Source of the DNA: Agrocybe praecox
Lineage: Eukaryota > Basidiomycota > Agaricomycetes > Agaricales > Agrocybaceae
Assembly: GCA_964017145.1 (NCBI GenBank)
Contig: OZ024849.1
Coordinates: forward strand, 3,410,001 to 3,474,000
Length of the DNA: 64,000 nt
Direction: 5' to 3'
Shown: positions 9,944-20,699 of the stretch, piece by piece
Layout: every line of letters starts with the position of its first letter
Position numbering within the stretch: position 1 is the first letter of the stretch
Notes under the pieces: model-generated
Told to the model about the DNA's origin: nothing
Databases searched by the model: none
What the model saw: only the letters and a program-made list of their open reading frames with translations
Position numbers and translations under genes: made by a program

Positions 9944-12900
9944 TTGGTGAAGGACATGTCCCAATGGAATAGATTTAATGTATTAGAAGATGAAAATGAT
10001 AAAATCAATCCTATCTCTTCTGACTCTGATACAGAAATCATGTCCTCAAATTCTGATTCTTCTCCTTCTTCTACTCCTGAGAGGATATACATCTTAGGGC
10101 ATAAGCCAAAGGCCTCTACCCATTTGTCAGTCATTCTCAAGACAATGGACACAGGAAAAAGGCTGTCTGTAGATGCTTTGCTTGACTCTGGAGCTACTGG
10201 TCTTTTTCTGGATACTGGTTTTGTAAAATACCATAATCTCAACACAAGGAAACTTCCAAGAGCCATTCCAGTCTACAATGTTGATGGTACTCTCAACAAA
10301 AGTGGCTCTATTCATGAGGAAGTGGACTTAATTATGGTGTACAAGAACCACACAGAAAAGGCTACCTTTGCTGTTTGTGACTTGGGAGACAAGACTGCTA
10401 TCATTGGACATACCTGGCTCTATCTACACAATCCTGATGTCAGCTGGAAGTCAGGTGATGTCCAGTTTACTAGATGTCCATCTGACTGCCATATGGAAGT
10501 AATTAGAGCCAGGAGGAAGAGACAGAGGATAGCTGCAGTACAGAGAAGACAGCTCCCTCAGTTTGATAATGAAGGTGTAGATCTTGTAGATCAGTCACCT
10601 GACTTTGACTCTGAGATTGAGCCTGAGGATAGGATTTTTATTTCTTATCTCTATCCTCAGAAGCAGTCTATTAATGCTACCTCAACTGTGTCCCAGAAAT
10701 TGGCAGAAGAGTCTCACCAACAGGCTGAATCCCCAAAGAAGACCTTTGAAGAAGCTGTTCCCAAGCATTATCACCAATTTAAGGGAGTTTTTTCAAAGGA
10801 ATCCTTTGACAGGCTACCTGACATAAAGCCTTGGAATCATGCTATTGAGCTAAAGCCTGGGTCTGAGCCTTACAGATCAAAGATTTATCCTCTTTCACCA
10901 AATGAGCAAAAAGAGCTTGATGCTTTTTTAGAGGAGAATCTGAAGTCTGGTAGGATTAGACCATCCAAGTCACCTATGGCATCCCCTGTGTTCTTTGTTA
11001 AGAAGAAGGATGGCTCTCTTAGACTAGTTCAGGACTATAGAAAGCTAAATGAAATGACCATTAAAAACTCTTATCCCTTACCTCTCATTTCTGACATCAT
11101 TACCAAACTCAGCAAAGCCAAGTATTTCACCAAGCTGGATGTCAGGTGGGGCTTTAACAATGTTAGAGTTAAGGAAGGGGATGAGTGGAAGGCAGCTTTC
11201 AGAACCAATAGAGGGCTGTTTGAACCACTGGTCATGTTCTTTGGCTTGACCAACAGTCCTGCAACTTTCCAAACTATAATGAATGACATCTTTATAGAGC
11301 TTATTGATGGCAATGTGGTCATTGTGTACATGGATGACATATTGGTCTTCACTGAAACTCTTGAGCATCATAGGGAGGTAGTCAAGAAGGTCTTGCAAAT
11401 CCTGGAAGATAACAAACTTTACCTTAAAGCAGAAAAATGTGAATTTGAAAAGGAAAAGATTGAATATCTTGGACTTATCATTTCACAGGGCAAGATTGAA
11501 ATGGATCCTGACAAGGTAGAGGGAGTTTCCAAATGGCCTGAACCTGAAAATGTCAAGGATGTTCAATCATTCTTGGGATTTGTTAACTTCTACAAAAGGT
11601 TCATAGAGGATTTTGCAGACATTGCCAAGCCACTTCATGAATTGACAAAGAAAGGGACAGTCTGGAGATGGGGACTTAGACACCAGGAAGCATTTGACCA
11701 GCTAAAACTTAAGGTCACATCCTCCCCTGTTCTAATCTTCCCTGATGACAACAAACCTTATAAAGTTGAAGCAGATAGCTCTGATTATGCTACTGGAGCT
11801 GTGTTGTCTCAGGAAGGTTTGGATGGAAAATGGCATCCTGTGGCCTTTATGTCTAAGTCTCTCTCTGAAGTAGAAAGGAATCATGAAATCCATGACAAGG
11901 AGATGCTGGCTATTATCAGAGCACTAGATGAATGGAGACATTATCTTGAAGGGACTCAACATACCTTTGAGATTTGGACAGACCACAAAAATCTAGAGTA
12001 CTTTATGACTGCCCAGAAGTTAACCAGAAGGCAGGCCAGATGGTCACTCTTTTTGTCCAGATTTGATTTTTCTCTTCATCATAGGCCTGGTAAAAAGTCC
12101 TTAAAGCCAGATGCATTGTCTAGGAGATCAGACCATAAGAAGGGGGAGAATGATAATGAAAATGTAGTTCTCCTCAAACCTTCCTACTTCAAGATCCAGG
12201 CTCTCAAACAGGGTCATACCACATTGGCTGGTCCAGAGACTGATCTTCTCAAGAAGATTAGAGAAGTAAAGGACTTTGATGAGAAAGTGGTCAAGGCAGT
12301 ACAAGAGATGAAGAAGTCTTCAACCAAGAAGATAGATGGACAGGAATGGTCAGAGGAGCAAGGGCTTGTTCTCTACAGAGGAAAGGTGTATGTTCCAAAA
12401 GACAAAGACCTTAGAAGGAAAATTGTGGAACTACATCATGATGCCTATATTACTGGACATCCAGGAAAATGGAAGACAATAGAGTTAGTCTCTAGAAATT
12501 ATTGGTGGCCAGGGATGTCCCATTATATTGCAGCCTACACCAGAGGATGTGATAGATGTAATAGGACCAAGACATTCCCTGCTAAACCTGTTGGCTTCCT
12601 GACTCCAACTGAAATTCCTTCTGATGTCTGGCAGACTATTTCTGTGGATTTGATCACTGGCTTACCTGAATGTCAAGGGTATAATGCCATCATGATAGTT
12701 GTAGACAGGCTTAGCAAGATGATTCACATTATACCTACCACAGATGAGATCACATCTGAAGGTACTGCTAAGCTCTACAGGGACTATGTTTGGAAATTGC
12801 ATGGTCTACCTATCAAAATAATCTGTGTTAGAGGTCCTCAGTTTGTCTCCAAGTTCATGAAAGAGCTCAACTCTATACTGGGTATTCAGACTGCTTCATC

Positions 12901-13825
12901 TACAGCCTACCATCCTCAAACTGATGGTCAGACTGAGAGAGTCAACCAAGAAGTAGAACAATATCTCAGGCTCTTCATAAACCATAGACAGGATGACTGG
13001 GTAGAATGGTTGGCCTTGGCTGAATTTTCTTATAACAACAGAGTTCAGGCCTCTACCAGACAGACACCATTCATGCTCAATAATGGTAGACATCCAAGAA
13101 TGGGCACAGAACCTCTCAAAGACAGCAAGATGGACACTGTAGATACCTTTGGCAAAAACATGGAAGAGGCCAGGAAAGAAGCAGAGTCTGCACTCAAGAA
13201 GGCTGCTGATGACATGGCTAAATTCTATGATAGAAACAGAGGTACACCTACAGAATTCAAAGTAGGAGACATGGTTTGGCTGGATGGAAAAGATCTAAAG
13301 ACTGATAGGCCTTCCAAGAAATTGGATGACAAAAGATATGGACCATACAAAATCATCAAAGTTGTTGGTTCAAATGCCTATGAGCTCAAACTCCCTAAAA
13401 CCATGAAAATCCACCCAGTATTCAATGTAGTCAAGCTCATGCCCTACCATCCTGATACTGTTGGAAGGAAGCCTCCCTCTAGACCTCCACCTGTCATTAA
13501 AGGAGAAAATCCTGAATGGGAAGTTGAGTACATCAAGGATAGCAGATTATTCAGAAATAAACTGCAGTACTTGGTTAAATGGAAGAATTATCCAAATGAA
13601 GAAAGCAGTTGGGAACCTGCTGAATATTTGAAGAAGGCAGCCAAATCAATCAAAGAATTCCATGCCAAGCATCCAGCTGCACCCAGAAGGATTTCTGCTC
13701 TTACATTTGATAGACTTTCTTTTTCACCTTTAATTAACTTCACTGAACCTCCTCCTCCTCTGAAACCCTCTAAACTTAGTCATACATGTGCACATTGTGG
13801 GAAATGTGCCTTAGAGAGGGGGTGA
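9944..13825 (+). CDS. pol: Pol polyprotein, Ty3 copy 1 (1293 aa), integrase catalytic Asp lost
   Basis: Polyprotein that copies and integrates the element. Protease active site DSGA at 81-84. Reverse transcriptase with YMDD at 462-465. RNase H with DSSDYATGAV and the WTDHKN strand. Integrase zinc-binding HHCC at about 831-872. Integrase core D902, then position 962, then E998 (D-X59-X-X35-E). A chromodomain follows at about 1191-1240 (YLVKWKNY, SSWEP). Position 962 is Val (GTT at 12827-12829) where copy 2 has Asp (GAT), so this copy should be unable to integrate by itself. The first codon of the open frame is TTG and the first ATG is four codons in, consistent with expression by -1 frameshifting from gag. 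The stop TGA abuts the 3' LTR. Confidence 0.93.
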   Translation: MVKDMSQWNRFNVLEDENDKINPISSDSDTEIMSSNSDSSPSSTPERIYILGHKPKASTHLSVILKTMDTGKRLSVDALLDSGATGLFLDTGFVKYHNLNTRKLPRAIPVYNVDGTLNKSGSIHEEVDLIMVYKNHTEKATFAVCDLGDKTAIIGHTWLYLHNPDVSWKSGDVQFTRCPSDCHMEVIRARRKRQRIAAVQRRQLPQFDNEGVDLVDQSPDFDSEIEPEDRIFISYLYPQKQSINATSTVSQKLAEESHQQAESPKKTFEEAVPKHYHQFKGVFSKESFDRLPDIKPWNHAIELKPGSEPYRSKIYPLSPNEQKELDAFLEENLKSGRIRPSKSPMASPVFFVKKKDGSLRLVQDYRKLNEMTIKNSYPLPLISDIITKLSKAKYFTKLDVRWGFNNVRVKEGDEWKAAFRTNRGLFEPLVMFFGLTNSPATFQTIMNDIFIELIDGNVVIVYMDDILVFTETLEHHREVVKKVLQILEDNKLYLKAEKCEFEKEKIEYLGLIISQGKIEMDPDKVEGVSKWPEPENVKDVQSFLGFVNFYKRFIEDFADIAKPLHELTKKGTVWRWGLRHQEAFDQLKLKVTSSPVLIFPDDNKPYKVEADSSDYATGAVLSQEGLDGKWHPVAFMSKSLSEVERNHEIHDKEMLAIIRALDEWRHYLEGTQHTFEIWTDHKNLEYFMTAQKLTRRQARWSLFLSRFDFSLHHRPGKKSLKPDALSRRSDHKKGENDNENVVLLKPSYFKIQALKQGHTTLAGPETDLLKKIREVKDFDEKVVKAVQEMKKSSTKKIDGQEWSEEQGLVLYRGKVYVPKDKDLRRKIVELHHDAYITGHPGKWKTIELVSRNYWWPGMSHYIAAYTRGCDRCNRTKTFPAKPVGFLTPTEIPSDVWQTISVDLITGLPECQGYNAIMIVVDRLSKMIHIIPTTDEITSEGTAKLYRDYVWKLHGLPIKIICVRGPQFVSKFMKELNSILGIQTASSTAYHPQTDGQTERVNQEVEQYLRLFINHRQDDWVEWLALAEFSYNNRVQASTRQTPFMLNNGRHPRMGTEPLKDSKMDTVDTFGKNMEEARKEAESALKKAADDMAKFYDRNRGTPTEFKVGDMVWLDGKDLKTDRPSKKLDDKRYGPYKIIKVVGSNAYELKLPKTMKIHPVFNVVKLMPYHPDTVGRKPPSRPPPVIKGENPEWEVEYIKDSRLFRNKLQYLVKWKNYPNEESSWEPAEYLKKAAKSIKEFHAKHPAAPRRISALTFDRLSFSPLINFTEPPPPLKPSKLSHTCAHCGKCALERG
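13813..13825 (+). promoter_or_regulatory. Polypurine tract, Ty3 copy 1
   Basis: The purine run AGAGAGGGGGTGA lies just before TGTCAGGG of the 3' LTR and overlaps the end of pol, the expected plus-strand primer position. Confidence 0.7.
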
Positions 13826-14252
13826 TGTCAGGGTTTCCCCTATTTTTCCTTATTTTATATATTTATTTTGTATTTTTCCCTTTCTTAATTATGTAGATAT
13901 CTTATCTCTTTTACATCTTTGATTATCTTCTTGATTATCTCCTTGATTATCACTCAGATCTTTGATTAGATACTTATCATCTTTATTTCTCATGAGCACT
14001 GCCTCAATCACTCCACATCATTCTTCTCCTTATTTCATGATGTCATTGTCTTATTCATCATTCCTTTATGATGTCATTGTCTTACTCATCCTTCTGTTTC
14101 ATGATGTAATGTGGGAATATTCTAGAATAGCTGTAGGGTATATATACTGGACATGTAGGTAGCTGTAGCCCCAGCTTCAATCTCTTAGGATATCCACTAT
14201 CATTGGTGTGATCTTTTAGAACCATTGAGTGTCTCTCTCTCTCTCTCTCTCT

Positions 14253-14286
<34 letters not shown>

Positions 14287-14323
14287 CTTTGTCTTTGTTG
14301 GTGGCCTTGTCACACTGATCTTA
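13826..14323 (+). repeat. 3' LTR, Ty3 copy 1 (truncated by 12 bp)
   Basis: Matches the 5' LTR from TGTCAGGG to GATCTTA and then switches to CTCAGCCGAGGG, which belongs to a chitin synthase fragment. The terminal ...GTTGCCCTGACA is absent, so the right end was removed after insertion or during a rearrangement. Confidence 0.9.
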
Positions 14324-15929
14324 CTCAGCCGAGGGATTCCTTGACCGTAATGTGGATGCTATCAACTCCGACTTTATCTCCTTACTGCGACTCGTGAGGT
14401 GCTGCTGACGGTCACGAAGGGTCAGGTTCCATGAAAAAGGACTTTTCTCTGCCAAAGCCATCGCAACACAAGCCCATCCACAGTTGCCACTCAGCAGGCT
14501 GTCAAACCAATGCGTGCTCCTTCGACAAGAAGGAAGAATACTGTCAAGCACCCCAACGACTCGCAACTGCCCAACCAGCTGGAAGGCAGGAGTGTCAAGG
14601 CCCATCAAGTAAAGGCTGTGGGTTTAGCAGAAATTGCTAAACGATGCGTCAATATCTTCGAGATCAGTATGACCCCCAAGGAATTTTGTGAACGTTACAA
14701 GGAAGGTTTGCAAGCAGGAGGCATCACAGAGGACGATGAAAGAGAAGTAATTGCTCAAGCGAGGGCTGCGTTCGGGTTAGGTGAAAAGGATCTTGTACTT
14801 GGAACACATAAAGTAAGTTCCCTTCGAGTCAAGCACTGTCACATTTCTCTTAGATTATTTCTTTAGGTCTTCTTGTCTCAAGCAGTGTTACATAAGTTTG
14901 AAGATCAACTTCGCTCTCGTGATATGGACGAGCAGAAGAGGGATCGCCTGCGGGACGCTGAAGCGGAAGCTGGCCTTGATCCTCGGGGACTTCAGGATCC
15001 TTATGCTCCTTACCGTTCATCTCATGAAGAGGTGGATGGAGCTTGGTCTAACAATTACTCTGACGCCTATGCCAATTCCAACCAGGCTCTTCCTCTCGTA
15101 GTTAATGCTTCTCTATTCCAGAGAGCTGATCTTTATGAGGACGATTATGAAGAGAACAAATCTGTATGCAGTGACAACTTCGATGCACACAGCAAGTTCA
15201 CCAGCCAGCAGGATAATTCTATGTCCCACTTCGGTTCCGGGTCTTATGCGCCTTCACGCAACATGTTCCAGAATACTGACAAGAGAGGCCTAATGGAAAA
15301 GGATGCACTTCCCAGGGAAATCTAGGAAGGCAAGACGACCGAGGTGCTTAAAGAAAGTTCTGCCCGCCGTCGCTGGGTAGCTTTGTGTTGGATCCTTATA
15401 TGGTGGATCCCATCGCCTTTCTCGACTTATATTGGCAGGGTGAAGCACATGGACACCCGTCAAGCATAGCGCAAAAAAATCGCTCTTAACATGATTATCT
15501 GGTTCGTCTGTGCCATTGCCGTCTTTATTATTGCAGTTCTCGGTGTTGTCATTTGTCCCACGGAACACGTTTTCAACTCACATTCTCTCGCTTTGAACCC
15601 CAAAAACGTTTATACCTCTATTCGCGGAGAAGTTTTCAACCTGACTTCAATTGCACACACACATAGTCGCATCGTTACAGTCGTCCCTGAGCAATCAATC
15701 TTGAAATACGGTGGAGAGTCTGCAGATCCTATCTTCCCTGTCCAGGTAAGTTCCACCTTTTCTCCCTTAGAGCTTTTTTTTTTGACTTTGTGGTATGTAG
15801 GTTAGTGCACTTTGCAACGGCATTACAGGAACAGTCAGCCCCTATGTTGTCTTGGACTCCAAGAACAACACGGATGTCAATGCTCAATACGTGACGACTT
15901 CCGCGCATTCACGAATGACGAGTCTCATC
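14324..15929 (+). pseudogene. Decayed fragment of a myosin-motor chitin synthase
   Basis: Remnant of a cell-wall chitin synthase of the class carrying an N-terminal myosin motor-like domain. From the left, the end of the motor domain (GFLDRNVDAINSDFISLLR, then KGLFSAKAIATQAHP in another frame) leads to the linker MRAPSTRRKNTVK. Then come a helical stretch with a 54-bp intron (14813-14866), AEAGLDPRGLQDPYAPY and SYAPSRNMFQN. After these come the first membrane segments (ARRRWVALCWIL, NMIIWFVCAIAVF) and VFPVQVSALCNG-like sequence. Damage includes frameshifts near 14400-14510, an in-frame TAG at 15323-15325 where Gln is expected, and a TAG near 15467 where the family has Trp (RQAWREK). The catalytic domain is missing. 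Sequence stops at an element X end on the right and at the truncated LTR on the left. Confidence 0.8.
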
Positions 15930-17231
15930 CACTTCAGTGAACCACAGTAAGGACCTATTAGGTTGATTAATTTCTGATAAATAAACAACCTAATAGGCCC
16001 TTTAGAATGTTTTTGTAGAAACATTTTTGCACAAAACATTTCTTTTAAAACATTTTTGTCCTTTAAAATGTTTTTGCACTTTGAAACATTTTAGCATATT
16101 TTAAAACATTTTACAATATAAAACATTTCTACCCTTCTAAATAAAGACCCAAAAACATTTTTAGAAAAAGTGTGACAATGTCACTAGATCTAATCTGATG
16201 TGTGGCTATACTGTAATGTTTTATTTTACTGTGGCTATGCTTTGAATATCTTATCTGACTTGTAGCTATTTTAATAAATATCTTATCTAGATAGTAGTTA
16301 TCTTATCATATCTTATTCTATCCTATCCTATCCTATCCTATCTTATCTTATCTTATCCTATCTTATCATATCTTATTCTATCCTATCTTATCATTATCTT
16401 ATCATTATCTTATCTTATCTTATCAAATGTGTGTTTGGAATATCTCACATGATTAAATGCCTAAAAGGCTACATTGTCTGATTTCTCATGTTTTGGGCGC
16501 TTTTTTGCCACAAAAAAGAGGTCGATATAGGTTCTAGTAATTTATAATGATTTATAAGACCTTTAAAAATGCATAAATACAAAGAGAAAGGATGGATGCA
16601 CAGAAGTGCATCTGGATAATGTTCAAAAATAATATGACTTATTTATAAATATGTCCAAAAAGCGAACTTTTGATATACTTTTATACATCACAAGTCCCCT
16701 TGAAGACTGTTAGACTACTTCAAGAGTCTATAGATACCTTATATAGCAAGCATAGTAGGTTTAATCTCTTAAAATATGGTGAAAAAGCGAAAACATCCCA
16801 ATTGGGAAATAACTTCTATATTTGGACATCAGTCAAAATCATAGCTTTCAATGCATAATTCACAGTATTCTGAGGCTTTTGTAGGATGGATATGATGTCC
16901 ATTATTGTATTTAAGCCCTTATGCAGTAATGAAACCACCAACGATACATGTAAAGAACTTCTGGTAAGTGTCTTGTTTAAGCTAGGCTTGAATATAGAAT
17001 CCACATCTGTAACATAGATGAATATGTTCTATAGTTCCTTTTTAAGTACTCTTATAGTTCAAAATTGTACAAAAGTAACATTTACTTATGGATGAAACAA
17101 ACAGTTGGTATATAGCTACGTCAGTTTACTTATGACTTGAGATACTCAAAGTGATAATTCATTGTTGACAACCGAATTCATAAGCTTAGGATTCCTTTCA
17201 GACTAGTGTGTAGACCTTGTTGGTAGGGTTA
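15930..17231. mobile_element. AT-rich non-autonomous element X, copy A
   Basis: No coding capacity. The left end CACTTCAGTGAACCA (15930-15944) is shared, inverted, with copy B at 60415-60429. Next comes a hairpin (CCTATTAGGTTG / CAACCTAATAGG, 15954-15997) and AAACATTTT-type repeats. A pentamer microsatellite of TATCT/TATCC units (about 16300-16430) follows, then segments such as GGATGGATGCAC and GGATAATGTTCAAAAATAATATG that recur in copy B. The right boundary is unclear; the N gap begins at 17232. Confidence 0.6.
16300..16430. repeat. (TATCT/TATCC)n microsatellite inside element X
   Basis: Runs of TATCC, TATCT and TTATC pentamers. The corresponding part of copy B (54480-54720) instead has about 30-bp CATAGCCACA...AGATAAGATAT units, so the two copies have expanded different units. 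Confidence 0.7.
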
Positions 17232-17431
17232 NNNNNNNNNNNNNNNNNNNNNNNNNNNNNNNNNNNNNNNNNNNNNNNNNNNNNNNNNNNNNNNNNNNNN
17301 NNNNNNNNNNNNNNNNNNNNNNNNNNNNNNNNNNNNNNNNNNNNNNNNNNNNNNNNNNNNNNNNNNNNNNNNNNNNNNNNNNNNNNNNNNNNNNNNNNNN
17401 NNNNNNNNNNNNNNNNNNNNNNNNNNNNNNN
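17232..17431. other. Assembly gap (200 N)
   Basis: Exactly 200 unknown bases, a typical scaffold-gap length. It abuts the left arm of a long inverted repeat, so the assembly probably broke on the fold-back. Confidence 0.99.
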
Positions 17432-19473
17432 GTTCAAATTTTATTTTATTATGTATACTACACTACAACATACATGTTTATTAACTAATGTATATACACA
17501 TCTGGTACCTACACGCTGGTGCCAACCTGTCGCGCTCAGTGGTGCCACGAGCTGGTCCCTACGTGCTGGTGGCTACCCCCTCGCTTGGTGATGCTACACG
17601 CTAGTGCCTAGCTACTACCCGATGGTACCCACCTTTCGTGCTCGCTGGCGTTACGCACTGGTGGCTACCCCTACCCTCCCACGCAATGATCTGTCCCGTT
17701 TGCATGTACCCTCCCATTTGTACCCTCCTGCTCGCTCGCACCATCCCCCTCGTTTGTCCTGCTTGTCCCAACCCATGCCCTGCCCTTCTTCGTCTGGTGA
17801 ACGTGATGGCAGGTAGGTGCGGTGTCGGTCCCAGGTAAAGACAGCGATGGCTCTTTGATTGGCTGTCGTCGTCGTTCGTTGTTGTAGTTCTTCTCGTTGT
17901 CGTTATTGTAGATAACGTGGGGTTCCATTGGCCATACCCCTGCGAAGGGGAATGGGCTGCGGTGCACGTCGTTGTCAGTGGTGGTGATGGTGTGTGGCAG
18001 GGAAGAAATCAACCACTGATGGTTGATTCCTTCCAAATGCGGCATGTTCCCACGCCGGCCCGGACTATTACCGGGTTGAGCTCATCGTCGTGCTCGACGA
18101 TGGCGAGGGCATGTAACACTTTTAGATAGTCTTAAAATTATAGAAAAATACTATAAATTATTAGAAACTAATTGATGTAAGAAAAAGGAATAATTTGATA
18201 TGTTTTCCCTAAAAAACATCGAAAATTATAATCTATATATTGAGTGTGGTGATTTCGTGTCCACAGGTGAAGAAGATACTTTGTATTCTGATTGAAAACT
18301 TGTCAATTTTATTTAAATTAGGACACTACGTAGTACAATTACACTATCTATGGTTAAATGTATAAAAAAATGGCCATCAGAGAATGCTATGAGGGTGCTA
18401 TTCATCAATGCACGAAAAATGCATTGAGTTAGAAGTCGAGTACATATACTCTTCAAAGCGATGAGCATTTAAAGAGGTTTTATTAGGTGGCTTTGAATTT
18501 TTTTTGACAAAAGTAAGTTTATTGACTACACTAACATATTCGACCATTTACTTTAACATTATCATTAACAAAAATGTCCTCATCGTCGAGCACAACGACG
18601 AGCTCGAACCGGCTATCAGCCGGACCGGCGTGGGAAAAGCCCGGTTTGGACAGAAATGAACCAACGCGCGTTCATTTCCTCCTTATCAATGCCCGTCACC
18701 ACGCCGGCACTTTGCACATAGCCCCTCCCCTCACTGCAAGGATGTGGGCAGTGCCTGGCAAGGTGTTGTGCACGTATGATGTCACACGAACATCAACAAC
18801 AACACCAACGACCAACGACCAACGACGGCAACGACCAACGACGACGACACATTGACGACAATGGTCGACGACAAGCAGGAGAGTGGAGGAGGACGAGAGA
18901 ACGACATATGAGAACGAGACTAGCTCTCGTCCTCATCGTTGATTCTCGTTCGCTGGTGAAAAGGTATGAGTGCGTAAGCGAGTGCGTACGGACGAGCGGG
19001 CACCACTAGCGAGTGGGTAGGGAGGAGCGAGCGGCTAGGCACCAGACGGCTGGGCACCAACGGACGCGTAGGCACCACCAAACAGGCAGGCACCACCAAG
19101 CCCAAGGGGTAGACACGAGCGAGCACGACCCGTAGGCACGACCGGATAGGCACCGCCCAGCATGTAGGCACCAGCATGTAGGCACCAAAGGCACGAGAGA
19201 ACGGGTAGGCGCCCATGACTAGCTGCCAGCGAACACGTACGCACCAGCGAGTGGATAGGTGCCAGCGAATGGGTTGGCGGCAGCGAGTGGGTATGCACGA
19301 GCTAGTGGATAGGTGCCAGCGAGTGGGTAGGTGCCAACGACTAGGTGCAAGCGAGCGCGTACGGACGAGCAAGTGGGTAGGTGCCAGCGCGTGTAGGTAC
19401 CAGATGTGTATATACATTAGTTAATAAACATGTATGTTGTAGTGTAGTATACATAATAAAATAAAATTTGAAC
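17432..19473. mobile_element. Fold-back element with 83-bp perfect terminal inverted repeats
   Basis: The first 83 bases (17432-17514) are the exact reverse complement of 19391-19473. Inward, both arms continue as degenerate inverted arrays of a minisatellite with units like GAGTGGGTAGGTGCCAGC. Further in is another inverted pair around the TCGTCGTGCTCGACGATG motif (18084-18105 and about 18575-18600). The centre (18130-18560) is AT-rich loop sequence. No transposase is seen, so it is non-autonomous or a structural repeat. ORFs inside are low-complexity and not credible. Confidence 0.7.
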
Positions 19474-20699
19474 ACATTCCATATGTTGTAAAAAGAAAGT
19501 TCCCAAAAGGGTAATAAATGCCGAATTGGGAAGTGCGACCCAAAATAAGTATTAGAAGGTCGTTTTTTTGAGTATCTAATCTAATCTAGGATGGAACATA
19601 TGTATATAAAATTAGATATAGTCCTAAAATGATCATATAATTATTAAAAATAGCGCAGCACCCGAAGTGATCAAAGTACACTAAAAATAACACATCATCC
19701 GGTTTTATGTTTTGCAATCCATCCCATCCTGCCCTCTTTTGATGGCGCAAACAGCCCCAAAAAATCAAAACATATCCCGACATTATATCTGCCCTTTTTC
19801 TGGGCCCCGAACGATGCCCGACGCAGTGCAGGAGCCCAATTACAGCGTCGGGCACCTCGGGGACACTGTTTCCTGCATCCGTCTATAAATAACACATCAT
19901 CCAGTTGTATGTTTTCCAATCCATCCCGTCCCATCCCTTTTTAGGTGCGCAAAGGGCATCAAAAAAACATAATATATATATAGAACATATTTCTGACATA
20001 TCGCAATAAAAAACATAACCACTACGCCTGCAAACCCTAATTACTGTCCGAAAACATAAAAAAACAGCAATGTTTACATATGTTTGGCAACACCAACTGC
20101 TCTCTGCCTGCGACATCGTGATATATCACTTCCGGGGTGGGCAACTGCCCTGTATGATGTATTAAAAAAAGTGCATATTGCCAGGATTGATACATGAATC
20201 TACCAGACAAGGCTGATGATGGTGGAGGATGTACACACATAACCTCATACTCACTCTGCATCTGTGTCTCAAGACCTATACTCTCAAGCACCTCCGGCGG
20301 TGGCCTTGATTGTCGTTTGATCCACCGCACCGTGATGGACACATAGCTCACTATAAGGATGAGGTGAGATTAAATTTTGTTGTTACTGCTGCTGCTGTGC
20401 ATGCGAAGACAACGACGAAGATGAAGTGAACCCATAAATCGCACCGAGCCTGTTCGATGATGTCGATATCTGTCGTTGACGTTCGCGGTCTATGCTGCCA
20501 ACGGTCACACTGTTTCTGAACCTAGGAAGAACGAAAGATGTAAGCAGCTGTCTCGCTGCGAAGGGAGGTGCAGGGCGTCAAACGCTCGAAGTTGGAGTGG
20601 TAACCACCACCTGAACAGGAGCAACGGGGTTCCGCTGTTCCTATCGACACAGACACGTTCGAGTTCATGGACGCTGAACGTGCAACTGAACCAGGTGGG
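19474..20699. other. Non-coding stretch with a 203-bp-spaced direct repeat
   Basis: Two near-identical segments of about 50 bp (about 19683 and 19886), each containing AACACATCATCC(A/G)GTT and CAATCCATCCC. A minus-strand ORF at 20037-20351 (104 codons, rich in Pro, His and Tyr) has no recognised domain and I do not call it. Confidence 0.4.

Larger units (their letters stand above)
7830..14323 (+). mobile_element. Ty3-type chromovirus LTR retrotransposon, copy 1 (3' LTR truncated)
   Basis: The 5' LTR, leader, gag, pol and a near-complete 3' LTR are collinear with copy 2 at 46233-52640. LTR ends are TGTCAGGG...CCCTGACA. The 3' LTR stops at 14323, lacking the last 12 bp, and runs directly into chitin synthase sequence, so no target duplication can be seen. 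gag and pol are open throughout, so the copy is young. The integrase has lost its second catalytic Asp. The order protease-RT-RNase H-integrase-chromodomain places it with chromoviruses. Its self-complementary primer site matches the Tf1/sushi mode of priming. Confidence 0.93.

Noticed and set aside
16300..16430. Telomere-like or CRISPR-like repeat array
   Set aside because: The TATCT/TATCC pentamers are a simple microsatellite, with no spacers and no TTAGGG-type telomere motif.
18920..19417. 165-codon minus-strand ORF rich in Leu/His/Thr/Arg
   Set aside because: It lies entirely in the degenerate minisatellite arm of the fold-back element; every frame there is open because of the repeat.
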